Assembly: GCA_900457075.1 (NCBI GenBank) | Contig: UGYN01000002.1 | Span: 1,116,001 to 1,180,000 of the forward strand | Length of the DNA stretch: 64,000 nucleotides | Direction: 5' to 3' | Origin: Serratia quinivorans | GTDB lineage: Bacteria > Pseudomonadota > Gammaproteobacteria > Enterobacterales > Enterobacteriaceae | Part shown: positions 40,192 through 50,737 of the stretch, piece after piece | Position numbering within the stretch: the first letter of the stretch is position 1 | How the letters are laid out: every line of letters starts with the position of its first letter | Made by a program: the position numbers and the translations under genes | The notes under the pieces: generated by a model | Seen by the model: only the letters and a program-made list of their open reading frames with translations | Databases searched by the model: none | Told to the model about the DNA's origin: nothing

Positions 40192-40922
40192 GGATGCACC
40201 TCTTGCCACAGTGCCGGTTGTCCCCGGACGTGACTGACAAATGCCTCATCAAGCCCCAGATAGAACACCTGAGGATGTGTTCCCTGTTCGGGTTTCAGTA
40301 CCTTGAGCTGTGCCTGATGCTCATCCAGAGCCCGCCTTAATGCACCTTGCCGATTGTTAAGATCGCCAATCATCCGCGCACCACCGACACAGGACTCGAC
40401 GCAGGCTGGCAACAGCCCGGCATCCAGCCGATGCACGCAGAAAGTACATTTATCGGCCGTTTGAGTTTCATGGTTGATAAACCGAGCCTCATAAGGGCAG
40501 GCCTGCACGCAATAGGCACAGCCGACGCAGCGGGTATTGTCGACAACCACAATGCCGTCCTGACGCTGGAAAGTCGCCTGCACCGGGCAGACCGGCACGC
40601 AAGGCGGATTGTCACAGTGGTTGCACAACCGTGGCAGCAGCACGTTGGTGGTCGAGTCCTGCCCCGTCAGGCTGACCTGATATTGCAGTACGCTGGTGCG
40701 AAATTGCCCCTGCGGTAGCCGATTTTCCACCGCACAGCTAACGGTACAGGCCTGACAGCCAATGCAGCGGCGCAGGTCGATCAGCATCGCCATGCGCTTT
40801 TTGCTGTCACCTTCCCGCCGAGCCGGCTGCAACTGCCAGCCTGACTGCGCCAGCGGCACCAGAGCTGCGCCGGCAGTCAATGCACCGAGTCGTTGTAAAA
40901 ACTGCCGTTTCCCACTGTCCAT
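40188..40922 (-). CDS. ttrB: Tetrathionate reductase iron-sulfur subunit TtrB
   Basis: Periplasmic electron-transfer subunit of 244 residues with four ferredoxin-type [4Fe-4S] sites: CIGCQACTVSC, CNHCDNPPCVPVCP, CVGCAYCVQACP and CTFCVHRLDAG plus the downstream CVESC. The N-terminus MDSGKRQFLQRLGALTAGAA is a Tat-like signal with a KR in place of the twin Arg, as in Salmonella TtrB (recalled). The ATG at 40922 is fixed by that signal; the upstream in-frame extension to 41060 lies in the promoter gap. First gene of ttrBCA. Confidence 0.95.
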   Translation of the reverse strand: MDSGKRQFLQRLGALTAGAALVPLAQSGWQLQPARREGDSKKRMAMLIDLRRCIGCQACTVSCAVENRLPQGQFRTSVLQYQVSLTGQDSTTNVLLPRLCNHCDNPPCVPVCPVQATFQRQDGIVVVDNTRCVGCAYCVQACPYEARFINHETQTADKCTFCVHRLDAGLLPACVESCVGGARMIGDLNNRQGALRRALDEHQAQLKVLKPEQGTHPQVFYLGLDEAFVSHVRGQPALWQEVHP

Positions 40923-40995
40923 TGATTTCTCCCAATAAGTATCCGCCGGGGAACTGATACAAAGGAGTGTAAAAACAGCGACCGACCGCCAATAT

Positions 40996-41037
40996 TGTGG
41001 TTTACCACATTCCCCACGGCGGCTTGATCTAGGACAA
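40996..41037. promoter_or_regulatory. Putative TtrR and FNR sites in the ttr divergent promoter
   Basis: TGTGG-TTTA-CCACA (40996-41009) is a perfect 5-bp inverted repeat, and TTGAT-CTAG-GACAA (41024-41037) matches the FNR consensus in 8 of 10 positions. Both lie in the 153-bp gap between ttrB and ttrS. Salmonella ttrBCA needs TtrR and FNR, which makes these natural candidates; neither was tested. Confidence 0.45.
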
Positions 41038-41075
41038 TTCAACCCGGTGATGCGGATCATAAAAGTGGAGAAGAG

Positions 41076-42833
41076 GTGAAAAGAGCAGCGCTAATCTTGT
41101 TGCTGGGGGGTTGGTTAAACGTTGCCTGGGCGGGGCAATGGACCATCGCGGTGCTGGCGCTGCGCGGCGACGCGCATGCACTGGCCCAGTGGCAACCCTT
41201 GGTCGATCACCTTAATCGCCAGTTTCCCGGCGATCACTTCCAACTGTCGCCGCTAAGCCTGGCCGGTATGGATGAGGCGGTCCGTAATGAACGCGTGGAC
41301 TTTTTGCTCACCAACCCGGCGCAATATGTCCAGTTGGATAACCGCTACCCGCTGCGCTGGCTGGTTTCGCTGCGTTCTTCCCAACAGCCGCAGCAGGCCT
41401 CAGGCAACGTGGTCGGCAGCGTCATACTGGTGCGTCACGACAGCCCAACCACTACGGCCAATCAGCTAACCGGTAAAAAGGTCGGTGCCGTCGCCGCGGA
41501 CGCTTTTGGCGGCTACCTGCTGGGATATAAAGAACTGCTTGGCGCGGGCCTTGACCCGGAGAAAGACTTGCAACTGCATTTCAGCGGTTACCCGGCGGAT
41601 GCCCTGCTTTATCAGCTGCGCGATCGGGCGCTGGATGCGGTGATTGTGCCGGTTTGCCTGCTGGAAAAAATGCAGGCGGAAGGGTTGCTGCAAGCCAGTG
41701 ATTACCGCGCCCTGTTGGCAAAACACAGTGGCCAGCCCTGCCTGACCAGCACCGAGCTGTATCCCAACTGGTCATTTGCCGCCCTGAACCACGTCCCGGA
41801 TCGGCTGGCAGATGAGTTAACCCGCCAGTTACTGCAGATGAACGCTCCCGGCCTGCCGGTTTGGGGCGCCCCGGCGTCATCCCGCCAGGTTAATCAGCTA
41901 CTGCGCGATTTGAATATCCACCCAAGCCAACGCTCACTCTGGCAGGAGGTGACCCTTTGGGCACAGCAACACCTGCTGTTGCTCGGTGGCATCTTCGGGG
42001 GGATGCTGTTGCTCGGCGCTAACCACCTGTGGATCAGCCATCTGGTGCGCCGTCGCGGACGCCAACTCGAACAAATGCATCAGACGCTGCGCGCCAGAGA
42101 AACCGCGCTGGCTCAGGCACAACGCCTCAGCACTCTGGGGGAGATGGCGTCCGGCTTTGCTCATGAGCTTAACCAGCCGCTGGCGGCGATCCGGCACTAT
42201 GCGGAGGGCTGCCGTATTCGTCTTGAGCGCAGCGATCGACAGCACGAACTGCTGCCAATCCTCGAACAAATTGGCCAGCAGGCGCAACGTGGTGCGGAAA
42301 GCATTGTCAATTTGCGACGCTGGGCCAGCAAAACGCCGCACCATGAAAGCACACGCCCCCTGCTGTTGCGTCCGCTGGTGGAACACCTGATTAAACTGAT
42401 GCAAATAGAACAACAGTATCCGCTGTGCCACATAACCCTGGCCATCCCGGCTCAAAGCCAGTTGTATAGCCAGACGACGTTGTTGGAGCAAGTGCTCACT
42501 AATTTGCTGAGTAACAGCCTGCAAGCAGGTGCCCAACAAATCACTCTGCGGCTGGAAGTCGACCAACATCAGCAACGGTTGATCGTTGAGGACGACGGCG
42601 GCGGCCTGAACGCCGAGCAGCTGACGCTGCCGTTCGTCCCGTTTCGCAGCAGCAAACCGGAAGGCCTCGGCTTGGGGCTGGTGATCTGCCAGCGGCTGCT
42701 GAAGCACCAGGGCGGCGATCTGACACTGGAAAACTATTTTTCCGCTTCTCAACAGCAAGGGTTGCGCGTGACCCTGTACTTCCCCGTGATCCAACAGGAA
42801 ACCTGCCATGGCGTTAATACATCTGGTCGATGA
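41076..42833 (+). CDS. ttrS: Tetrathionate sensor histidine kinase TtrS
   Basis: Membrane sensor kinase of 585 residues. A signal peptide (LILLLGGWLNVAWAG) leads to a periplasmic PhnD-like binding domain (about 20-285), then a transmembrane segment (LLLLGGIFGGMLLLGANHLW, about 298-317), a dimerisation/phosphoacceptor domain with His363 in GFAHELNQPLAAIRHYAEGC and a C-terminal ATPase domain with EQVLTNLLSNSLQAGA, VEDDGGGL and SKPEGLGLGLVICQ. Starts at GTG 41076. It overlaps ttrR by 26 nt and is divergent from ttrBCA. Confidence 0.94.
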   Translation: MKRAALILLLGGWLNVAWAGQWTIAVLALRGDAHALAQWQPLVDHLNRQFPGDHFQLSPLSLAGMDEAVRNERVDFLLTNPAQYVQLDNRYPLRWLVSLRSSQQPQQASGNVVGSVILVRHDSPTTTANQLTGKKVGAVAADAFGGYLLGYKELLGAGLDPEKDLQLHFSGYPADALLYQLRDRALDAVIVPVCLLEKMQAEGLLQASDYRALLAKHSGQPCLTSTELYPNWSFAALNHVPDRLADELTRQLLQMNAPGLPVWGAPASSRQVNQLLRDLNIHPSQRSLWQEVTLWAQQHLLLLGGIFGGMLLLGANHLWISHLVRRRGRQLEQMHQTLRARETALAQAQRLSTLGEMASGFAHELNQPLAAIRHYAEGCRIRLERSDRQHELLPILEQIGQQAQRGAESIVNLRRWASKTPHHESTRPLLLRPLVEHLIKLMQIEQQYPLCHITLAIPAQSQLYSQTTLLEQVLTNLLSNSLQAGAQQITLRLEVDQHQQRLIVEDDGGGLNAEQLTLPFVPFRSSKPEGLGLGLVICQRLLKHQGGDLTLENYFSASQQQGLRVTLYFPVIQQETCHGVNTSGR

Positions 42834-43428
42834 CGATTTAGCCGTTACCGACGCCTGCCGCTTTTTACTCGAGGGGCTGAACTATCGGGTGCAGATCTGG
42901 CACGACAGCCAAAAGTTCGTCGACCAGGTCAGTCTTTATCAATGCGGTGTGGTGATGCTGGATATTCGGATGCCGGGCATGGACGGGCAACAGGTTCATC
43001 AACAACTGCGTCGGCAGGAAAGTACCCTGGCGGTGGTGATCGTCACCGGTCACGGTGATATTGCCATGGCCGTGACGGAGATGAAGCTGGGGGCCGTGGA
43101 TTTCCTGCAAAAACCGATTGCCGCCGCGCCGCTGATCGAAGCGCTGGATCGCGGGATCGCCCATTCTCAAAACCGGTTGGAACGCCATCAGCTACAGCAG
43201 CGTTTCAGTGCGTTGACGCCGCGTGAGCGTGAAATAGCCCGCGCCGTGGCTGCGGGAATGACCAATAAACTGATCGCCGATCGTCACTTTATCGCGGTGC
43301 GTACCGTTGAAGTGCATCGGGCCAGAGTGATGGAAAAAATGCAGGCCGCCAGCCTGGCGGAGCTGGTGAATTCACTCAACCAATTGACGTTAACCGAACC
43401 CTCAGAGAGCGGAGTCAGCCGCCTGTAG
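42808..43428 (+). CDS. ttrR: Tetrathionate response regulator TtrR
   Basis: FixJ/NarL-type regulator of 206 residues. Receiver residues 1-120 include the acidic pocket (VDDD at 7-10), phospho-acceptor Asp52 in MLDIRMPGMDG and Lys102 in FLQKPI. The LuxR-type HTH spans about 137-195 (LTPREREIARAVAAGM, ADRHFIAVRTVEVHRARVME). In Salmonella it activates ttrBCA with tetrathionate and low oxygen. The ATG falls inside ttrS, giving coupled translation. Confidence 0.94.
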   Translation: MALIHLVDDDLAVTDACRFLLEGLNYRVQIWHDSQKFVDQVSLYQCGVVMLDIRMPGMDGQQVHQQLRRQESTLAVVIVTGHGDIAMAVTEMKLGAVDFLQKPIAAAPLIEALDRGIAHSQNRLERHQLQQRFSALTPREREIARAVAAGMTNKLIADRHFIAVRTVEVHRARVMEKMQAASLAELVNSLNQLTLTEPSESGVSRL

Positions 43429-43430
43429 GC

Positions 43431-43464
43431 AAAAAAATGCCGGTCGGAATAAGCCGACCGGCAT
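43431..43464 (-). terminator. Terminator after secF (also faces ttrR)
   Basis: Perfect 11-bp stem ATGCCGGTCGG / CCGACCGGCAT (43437-43447, 43454-43464), loop 6 nt; the minus strand continues TTTTTTT. On the plus strand it can also stop ttrR transcripts. Confidence 0.87.
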
Positions 43465-43486
43465 CGTATTTCAACTCACGGGCAAA

Positions 43487-44455
43487 TCACGGCATAATCG
43501 AAGGCTGATCTGCGCCCTCTTTTTCCACTTTCTGCTGCAGCATGTGCTCGCGTTTCATACCCAGTTTCAACGCCAGCGCGGACGCCACGTAGATAGAGGA
43601 TATGGTACCGATAGACACACCAATCAGCATAGCCAGAGAGAAGCCGTGCAGCATCGCGCCGCCGAAGATGTACAGCATCAGAACCACCATCAGGGTGGTA
43701 CCGGAGGTCATCAAAGTACGGCTCAGCGTCTGGGTCAACGACACGTTCATGATTTCGTAAGGCGTCCCGCGACGGATCTTGCGGAAGTTCTCACGAATAC
43801 GGTCGGAAACCACGATGCTGTCGTTCAACGAGTAACCGATAACCGACATCAATGATGCGACGATGGTCAGGTCAATCTCGATATGGAACAACGACAGCAC
43901 GCCCAGAGTGATGACCACGTCGTGCGCCAACGCGATAACCGCCCCCAGCGCCAGGCGCCATTCGAAGCGGAAACCGACGTAAATCAGAATACAGATCAAC
44001 GCCACCAGCAGCGCCATGCCGCCGTTTTGCGCCAGTTCGGTGCCCACACTCGGGCCGACGAACTCAATCCTCTTCACCGTGGCGTTTTTATCGACCGAGT
44101 CGTTAATCACGCTGATGACTTTGTTACCCAGTTCCTGGCCTGCGGTGCCGATCGCCGGTGGCATACGCACCATCACGTCACGGCTGCTGCCAAAGTTCTG
44201 AATAATCGGGTCCTGGAACCCGGCTTTTTCCAGCGTATCGCGCATCAGATCGAGGTTGGCCGGTTGTTCCAGGCTGATTTCAATGACGGTACCGCCAGTG
44301 AAGTCCAGACCCCAGTTAAAACCACGCACCGACATAATGGCGATTGACGCGATCAGCAGCAACAGCGAGATGCCGAAGGCCACGTAATCCCAGCGCATAA
44401 AGTCATAGACTTTACGGCCGTAGTTGAGTTGTTCAACAGTATAATCCTGTGCCAC
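43487..44455 (-). CDS. secF: Protein translocase subunit SecF
   Basis: Inner membrane partner of SecD that drives late steps of protein export with the proton motive force; 322 residues (E. coli 323). Six transmembrane helices with a large periplasmic loop; signatures are [40 protein letters not shown] and [20 protein letters not shown]. The start is GTG at 44455 with GAGGAG upstream, as expected for this gene; a longer frame to 44581 would overlap secD. Located 10 nt after secD. Confidence 0.96.
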   Translation of the reverse strand: MAQDYTVEQLNYGRKVYDFMRWDYVAFGISLLLLIASIAIMSVRGFNWGLDFTGGTVIEISLEQPANLDLMRDTLEKAGFQDPIIQNFGSSRDVMVRMPPAIGTAGQELGNKVISVINDSVDKNATVKRIEFVGPSVGTELAQNGGMALLVALICILIYVGFRFEWRLALGAVIALAHDVVITLGVLSLFHIEIDLTIVASLMSVIGYSLNDSIVVSDRIRENFRKIRRGTPYEIMNVSLTQTLSRTLMTSGTTLMVVLMLYIFGGAMLHGFSLAMLIGVSIGTISSIYVASALALKLGMKREHMLQQKVEKEGADQPSIMP

Positions 44456-44465
44456 AACGCACTCC

Positions 44466-46313
44466 TCAGATAGACAGCTTGTTAATGCGTTTGCCGCCGT
44501 AAAGCAGGTTGACGATGGCACGGGTACCGACAATCGCGGTGAACATGGACGTCGCCACACCGATTGCGGTGGTAATCGCAAAGCCTTTGATCGAACCGGT
44601 GCCCACTGCGTACAGAATAATCGCGGTGATCAGGGTGGTGATGTTGGCATCAACGATACTGGAGAACGCGCCTTTATAGCCCTCATGGATCGCCTGCTGA
44701 ACGGAACGTCCGTTCTTCAGCTCTTCCTTGATACGTTCATTGATCAGTACGTTGGCGTCGACCGCCACCGCCAGCGTCAGCACGATACCGGCAATACCCG
44801 GCATGGTCAGCGTCGCCCCCGGCAACAGGGACATCACGCCGACAATCAGCACCAGGTTGGCGACCAGCGCCGTGGTAGCGATCATGCCGAACTTACGGTA
44901 CCAAACCACCATAAACACGATGGATGCCACCAGGCCCCACAAGCAGGCTTCCAGACCTTGGGTGATGTTCTGTTGCCCCAGGGTCGGACCGATTGTCCGC
45001 TCTTCCACGATCTGGATAGGCGCAATCAGCGCACCGGCGCGCAGCAGCAGCGAGAGCTGACGTGCTTCGTTCGGGTTGCCGATGCCGGTAATACGGAAGC
45101 TGTTGCCCAGACGCGACTGAATGTTCGCCACGTTGATCACTTCTTCCTGTTTCACCAGGACTGCACGGCCGTTAGCGTCTTTCTTGCCGCTGTCCTTGTA
45201 CTCCACAAACAGGGTCGCCATCGGCTTGCCGATATTGTCCTTGGTGAAGTTGGACATCGCGGTACCGCCGGCACTGTCCAGCGAGATATTAACCTGCGGC
45301 TGGTTGTATTCATCGGTGCTGGAGGTGGAGTCGGTAATGTGGTCACCGGTCAGGATCACGCGCTTGTACAGCACAACCGGCTGGCCTTCGCGGGTGTCTT
45401 TTACTTCGGAGTCACCCGGCACACGGCCGTTGGCTGCCGCAGTGGTATCCGCATTGGTGTTAACCAGACGGAATTCCAGCGTCGCAGTAGCACCCAGGAT
45501 CTCTTTGGCACGTGCGGTATCCTGAATACCCGGCAGTTCGACCACGATGCGGTCAGAACCCTGGCGTTGTACCAGCGGTTCGGCAACGCCGAGCTGGTTA
45601 ACACGGTTACGCAGGATAGTGATGTTCTGCTGCACCGCATACTCACGCGCTTCGCTCAGGCGGGCATCCGTCAGGTTGGCTTTCAGGGTGTTGGTGCCGT
45701 TGGCAGAGAACACCATGTCACGTTGGCGTGGGCCAAGGTAGCTGATAGCCTGATCGCGGGCAGCATCGTCACGGAAACGCACTTCCACGCCGTTGTTGTC
45801 CAGCTTGCGGATAGACGCATAAGGAATGCCCTTTTCACGCAGCTCGCTGCGCAGGGTGTCCATGGTCTGTTCCTGCAGTTTGCTCAGCGCAGTGTCCATG
45901 TCCACTTCCATCAGGAAGTGCACGCCACCGCGCAGGTCCAGACCGAGTTTCATCGGTTCGGCGCCCAGCATGGCCAACCAGGCCGGCGTGGCCGGGGCCA
46001 GGTTCAGCGCCACCACGAACTTGTCGCCCAGCTCAGCCATTAAGGCTTCACGCGCGCGCAGCTGAATATCAGGATTGCTAAAGCGAGCCAGGATGGCGCC
46101 ATTTTCCAGCGCAATCGACTTGCTCGCGATCTTGTCTTTTTCTAATACGGTACGGACTTGGTCCAGCGTAGTTTCACTGGCGGCGACACCGCGCGCGCCA
46201 GTGATCTGTACAGCCGGATCCTCACCATAGAGGTTGGGAAGCGCATAAAGCAGACCGATGATGATCACTACGATCAGCATCAGATACTTCCACAAAGGAT
46301 AACGGTTTAGCAC
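44466..46313 (-). CDS. secD: Protein translocase subunit SecD
   Basis: RND-like export motor of 615 residues, the same as E. coli. The N-terminal anchor ([20 protein letters not shown]) is followed by the large periplasmic P1 domain with [20 protein letters not shown], and the C-terminal helices carry the proton-pathway Asp in [20 protein letters not shown]. It is between yajC and secF in the queA-tgt-yajC-secDF series. Confidence 0.97.
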   Translation of the reverse strand: MLNRYPLWKYLMLIVVIIIGLLYALPNLYGEDPAVQITGARGVAASETTLDQVRTVLEKDKIASKSIALENGAILARFSNPDIQLRAREALMAELGDKFVVALNLAPATPAWLAMLGAEPMKLGLDLRGGVHFLMEVDMDTALSKLQEQTMDTLRSELREKGIPYASIRKLDNNGVEVRFRDDAARDQAISYLGPRQRDMVFSANGTNTLKANLTDARLSEAREYAVQQNITILRNRVNQLGVAEPLVQRQGSDRIVVELPGIQDTARAKEILGATATLEFRLVNTNADTTAAANGRVPGDSEVKDTREGQPVVLYKRVILTGDHITDSTSSTDEYNQPQVNISLDSAGGTAMSNFTKDNIGKPMATLFVEYKDSGKKDANGRAVLVKQEEVINVANIQSRLGNSFRITGIGNPNEARQLSLLLRAGALIAPIQIVEERTIGPTLGQQNITQGLEACLWGLVASIVFMVVWYRKFGMIATTALVANLVLIVGVMSLLPGATLTMPGIAGIVLTLAVAVDANVLINERIKEELKNGRSVQQAIHEGYKGAFSSIVDANITTLITAIILYAVGTGSIKGFAITTAIGVATSMFTAIVGTRAIVNLLYGGKRINKLSI

Positions 46314-46338
46314 GGCAATTCCCTTCGGGAAAACAAAA

Positions 46339-46671
46339 TTACAGGGCCTTCATGGTACCTTTCGGCAGAACGGCCGCCACGAAGTCACGCTTGATCATCA
46401 CTTCCGTGGTGTCGTTCAGCGCAATAGCGATGATGCCGGTGTCAGCCACTTTGGTCACGCGACCAATCAGGCCACCGGTGGTCAGCACTTCATCACCCTT
46501 GCCGATCGAGTCCATCAGTTTCTTGTGCTCTTTAGCGCGTTTCTGCTGTGGACGCAGGATCATGAAATAGAAAATCAGGCCAAAAACCACCAGCATAATG
46601 ATCAGAGAGTACGGGCTTCCCTGAGACGGAGCTCCTGCGGATGCGACGGCGTCAGAAATGAAAAAGCTCAT
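46339..46671 (-). CDS. yajC: Sec translocon accessory protein YajC
   Basis: Single-span membrane protein of 110 residues (as E. coli) that associates with SecDF and with AcrB. The helix [20 protein letters not shown] is followed by the strongly conserved [20 protein letters not shown] and [20 protein letters not shown]. Gap of 25 nt to secD. Confidence 0.95.
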   Translation of the reverse strand: MSFFISDAVASAGAPSQGSPYSLIIMLVVFGLIFYFMILRPQQKRAKEHKKLMDSIGKGDEVLTTGGLIGRVTKVADTGIIAIALNDTTEVMIKRDFVAAVLPKGTMKAL

Positions 46672-46704
46672 TGAAATTCCCTCATTAAGTTATCAATTAT
46701 TAAT

Positions 46705-47901
<1,197 letters not shown>

Positions 47902-48972
47902 TCAGGCGCCGACGGATTCTTGCTCCGCCAGCGGGTTACGGCTGATGAACATCGCATCGCCATAGCTAAAGAAACGGTACTGCTCGGCCACCGCCTGCTG
48001 ATAGGCATGCATGGTGTTTTTATAACCGGCAAAGGCGGAAACCAGCATAATCAGCGTCGACTCCGGCAGGTGGAAATTGGTCACCAGTGCGTCAACCACC
48101 TGATAGTGGTAACCCGGGAAGATAAAGATGCTGGTGTCGTCGAAGAACGGCGCAATCAATGCCTCTTTGCTGGCGTTGGCGGCGCTCTCCAGAGAACGCA
48201 CCGAGGTGGTGCCGACAGCCACCACGCGCTTACCGCGCGCTTTGCAGGCCAATACGGCGTCAACCACCTCTTGCGGCACCTCTGCGTATTCGGCATGCAT
48301 GACGTGCTCTTCGATGGTTTCCACCCGCACCGGCTGGAAGGTGCCCGCGCCCACGTGCAGGGTGACAAACGCCATCTCGATGCCTTTCTCGCGCAGCGCA
48401 GCCAACAGCGGCTCGTCGAAATGCAGCCCGGCGGTTGGTGCAGCTACCGCGCCCGGTTTTTCGCTGTAGACCGTCTGATAAAGTTCGCGGTCGGCGTCTT
48501 CGTCCGGACGATCGATATACGGCGGCAGCGGCATATGGCCAACGGCATTAAGGATAGTAAAGACGTCGCGTTCATCGTTGAAGCGCAGTTCGAACAGCGT
48601 ATCGTGGCGCGCGACCATCGTCGCGGCGATGCTTTCGTCGTCACCCAGCAGCAGGTCGGTGCCCGGTTTCGGGGCCTTCGAGGCGCGGACATGCGCCAAT
48701 ACCCGATGGTCGTCCAGCACGCGCTCGACCAACACTTCAATCTTGCCGCCGCTGACCTTGCGGCCAAACATGCGTGCCGGGATCACCCGGGTATTGTTGA
48801 ACACCAGCAGATCGCCGGCTTCCAGGTTATCCAGCAGATCGGTGAATACGCCATGCTTAAGCTCCCCGCTCGGCCCGTCCAACTGCAGCAAACGGCAACC
48901 GCTGCGTTCAGGCTGGGGATAGTGGGCAATCAGGGACTCGGGAAGTTCAAACGAAAAATCGGCGACGCGCAT
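47902..48972 (-). CDS. queA: tRNA preQ1(34) S-adenosylmethionine ribosyltransferase-isomerase QueA
   Basis: Transfers ribose from S-adenosylmethionine to preQ1 in tRNA to make epoxyqueuosine; 356 residues as in E. coli. Signatures: [56 protein letters not shown] and [20 protein letters not shown]. First gene of the queA-tgt-yajC-secD-secF series; tgt follows after 72 nt. Divergent from acpH. Confidence 0.96.
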   Translation of the reverse strand: MRVADFSFELPESLIAHYPQPERSGCRLLQLDGPSGELKHGVFTDLLDNLEAGDLLVFNNTRVIPARMFGRKVSGGKIEVLVERVLDDHRVLAHVRASKAPKPGTDLLLGDDESIAATMVARHDTLFELRFNDERDVFTILNAVGHMPLPPYIDRPDEDADRELYQTVYSEKPGAVAAPTAGLHFDEPLLAALREKGIEMAFVTLHVGAGTFQPVRVETIEEHVMHAEYAEVPQEVVDAVLACKARGKRVVAVGTTSVRSLESAANASKEALIAPFFDDTSIFIFPGYHYQVVDALVTNFHLPESTLIMLVSAFAGYKNTMHAYQQAVAEQYRFFSYGDAMFISRNPLAEQESVGA

Positions 48973-49092
48973 GGCTATTCACTTCTTCAATATAGGACTG
49001 GTTGGTAAAAAACAGGCGGCCTAGTCTAAAGCTGCGGGCGGTCAGCGGCAAGAAATAAGGAGGATTTGCATGACTTCAGGTATAGTTGCCGG

Positions 49093-49675
49093 ATGAATTA
49101 TCTCGCTCATCTCCATTTAGCCTCACTGGCGGAAAGCTCGTTGCTGGGCAATCTGTTGGCCGACTTCGTGCGCGGCAACCCTGCCGGCGAGTACGATCCC
49201 GCCGTGGTGGCCGGCATTATGATGCACCGTCGCGTCGATGTACTGACCGACAACCTGCCGCAGGTAAGAGCCTGCCGCGCCTATTTCTCGGAAGAACACC
49301 GACGCGTGGCCCCCCATTACGCTCGACGTGGTATGGGATCACTTTCTGGCGCGCCACTGGCAACAGCTGGAACCCTCCCTCAGCCTGCCGAGTTTTACCC
49401 AGCAAGCCCAGAGCCAAATCCTGCCGCATTTGCCGCTGACGCCGCCACGCTTTCAGAATCTGAACGGCTATATATGGCCGGAACGCTGGCTGGAGCGCTA
49501 CGCCGAACTGCCGTTTATCGGTAACGTGCTGGCAGGCATGGCCAGCCGTCGTCCGCGTCTGGCCGCATTGGCCGGCTCCTTCGCCGACGTGGAGCGCAAC
49601 TATCATCAGCTTGAAACACAATTCTGGCAGTTTTACCCACAGATGATGCAGCAGGCCAAAGACAAGCAGCTGTAA
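49093..49675 (+). pseudogene. acpH: Acyl carrier protein phosphodiesterase AcpH, frameshifted
   Basis: AcpH (YajB) removes the phosphopantetheine arm from acyl carrier protein; E. coli length 193. From ATG 49093 the frame gives [28 protein letters not shown] and [15 protein letters not shown] with the metal-binding residues. At 49310-49315 a run of six C replaces the five needed (GTG GCC CCC ATT), shifting the frame; the correct sequence resumes in the next frame ([20 protein letters not shown] to [12 protein letters not shown]) up to 49675. One base removed gives a 193-residue protein. Likely a sequencing error, though real loss is possible. Confidence 0.88.
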
Positions 49676-49790
49676 GGTCAAGCCAAAGCCTTTGAAAATG
49701 CGATGCTTTACAAGAAATTGCTTTTTAAGCCTTGCCCTTTTATGGGAAAAGGTTATTTTTAAAGACTGCTAAATTTAATCACCGACTTTG

Positions 49791-49827
49791 ATAGGTGAAA
49801 GCTATCTCATTGATTGGTCTTTTACCC
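49791..49827 (+). promoter_or_regulatory. Putative OxyR site and promoter of the peroxiredoxin gene
   Basis: ATAG-GTGAAAG-CTAT (49791-49805) fits the OxyR half-site pattern ATAGnTnnnAnCTAT completely; a 7-nt gap later ATTGGTCTT begins a degenerate second half. A TATACT -10 is at 49851-49856 with no good -35, typical of an activated promoter. The ATG is about 50 nt further on. Confidence 0.55.
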
Positions 49828-49904
49828 TTTCTTCACCAAGTCGTGGCCCCTATACTGGCCCTAGCTTTTACATCAACCCCTTAACACCTATTACAGGAGT
49901 AATT

Positions 49905-50507
49905 ATGGTCCTGGTAACTCGTCAAGCCCCTGACTTCACTGCAGCTGCCGTACTTGGCAGTGGCGAAATCGTAGAAAACTTCAACTTCAAGAAGCACCTG
50001 AACGGCAAACCAGCCGTCCTGTTCTTCTGGCCGATGGACTTCACCTTCGTATGTCCTTCTGAGCTGATCGCATTCGATCACCGCTATGAAGAATTCCAGA
50101 AGCGTGGCGTTGAAGTGGTTGGCGTTTCATTCGACTCAGAATTTGTCCACAACGCATGGCGTAAAACCCCTGTCGAGAATGGCGGCATCGGGGAAGTGAA
50201 ATACGCAATGGTTGCTGACATTAAGCGTGAAATTCAGAAAGCTTATGGCATCGAGCACCCAGAAGCAGGCGTTGCCCTGCGTGGTTCTTTCCTGATCGAC
50301 AAAGACGGTGTGGTTCGCGCTCAGGTTGTTAACGACCTGCCAATCGGCCGTAACATCGACGAAATGATCCGTACCGTTGACGCGCTGCAATTCCATGAGC
50401 AACACGGCGAAGTGTGCCCGGCTCAGTGGGAAAAAGGCAAAGCAGGTATGGGCGCATCTCCAGACGGCGTGGCTAAATACCTGTCCGAGAACGCTTCCAA
50501 GCTGTAA
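49905..50507 (+). CDS. Typical 2-Cys peroxiredoxin (AhpC/TSA family)
   Basis: Thiol peroxidase of 200 residues that reduces hydrogen peroxide, alkyl peroxides and possibly peroxynitrite. The peroxidatic Cys is at residue 50 (DFTFVCPSEL) and the resolving Cys at 171 (HGEVCPAQW). The GGIG segment (ENGGIGEVKY) and a C-terminal helix, the pair linked to sensitivity to overoxidation in eukaryotic 2-Cys enzymes, are partly present. It is not the AhpC of the ahpCF operon, since no ahpF is adjacent; often annotated tsaA. Start ATG 49905 with AGGAG upstream; an in-frame ATG at 49788 lies in the promoter. Confidence 0.92.
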   Translation: MVLVTRQAPDFTAAAVLGSGEIVENFNFKKHLNGKPAVLFFWPMDFTFVCPSELIAFDHRYEEFQKRGVEVVGVSFDSEFVHNAWRKTPVENGGIGEVKYAMVADIKREIQKAYGIEHPEAGVALRGSFLIDKDGVVRAQVVNDLPIGRNIDEMIRTVDALQFHEQHGEVCPAQWEKGKAGMGASPDGVAKYLSENASKL

Positions 50508-50528
50508 TTTCAGCCTGCAAGTGTATCA

Positions 50529-50554
50529 ACCGGCCCTCGCGGCCGGTTTTTTTT
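50529..50554 (+). terminator. Terminator after the peroxiredoxin gene
   Basis: 7-bp stem ACCGGCC / GGCCGGT (50529-50535, 50541-50547), loop CTCGC, followed by a run of T at 50547-50554. Confidence 0.9.
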
Positions 50555-50737
50555 GCTCTTTTTTAGGGCACATCGCCCCCATTGCGTGCTTCATTTGCTT
50601 GTTTCCGCTCACATTTCCCCGGCTATTTTCCGCACAATCCCTTAACTCTGGCTAGTATCAATAACGCTGGCCCGCTCTTTGCACGGCAGGAGGGGCAAGC
50701 CAAACACAATAAGAAAACTGACAGGGTAGGAATAACT

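Noticed and set aside
44685..46043. 452-codon plus-strand open frame opposite secD
   Set aside because: Antisense of a conserved essential gene; composition is that of a reverse-read membrane protein gene.
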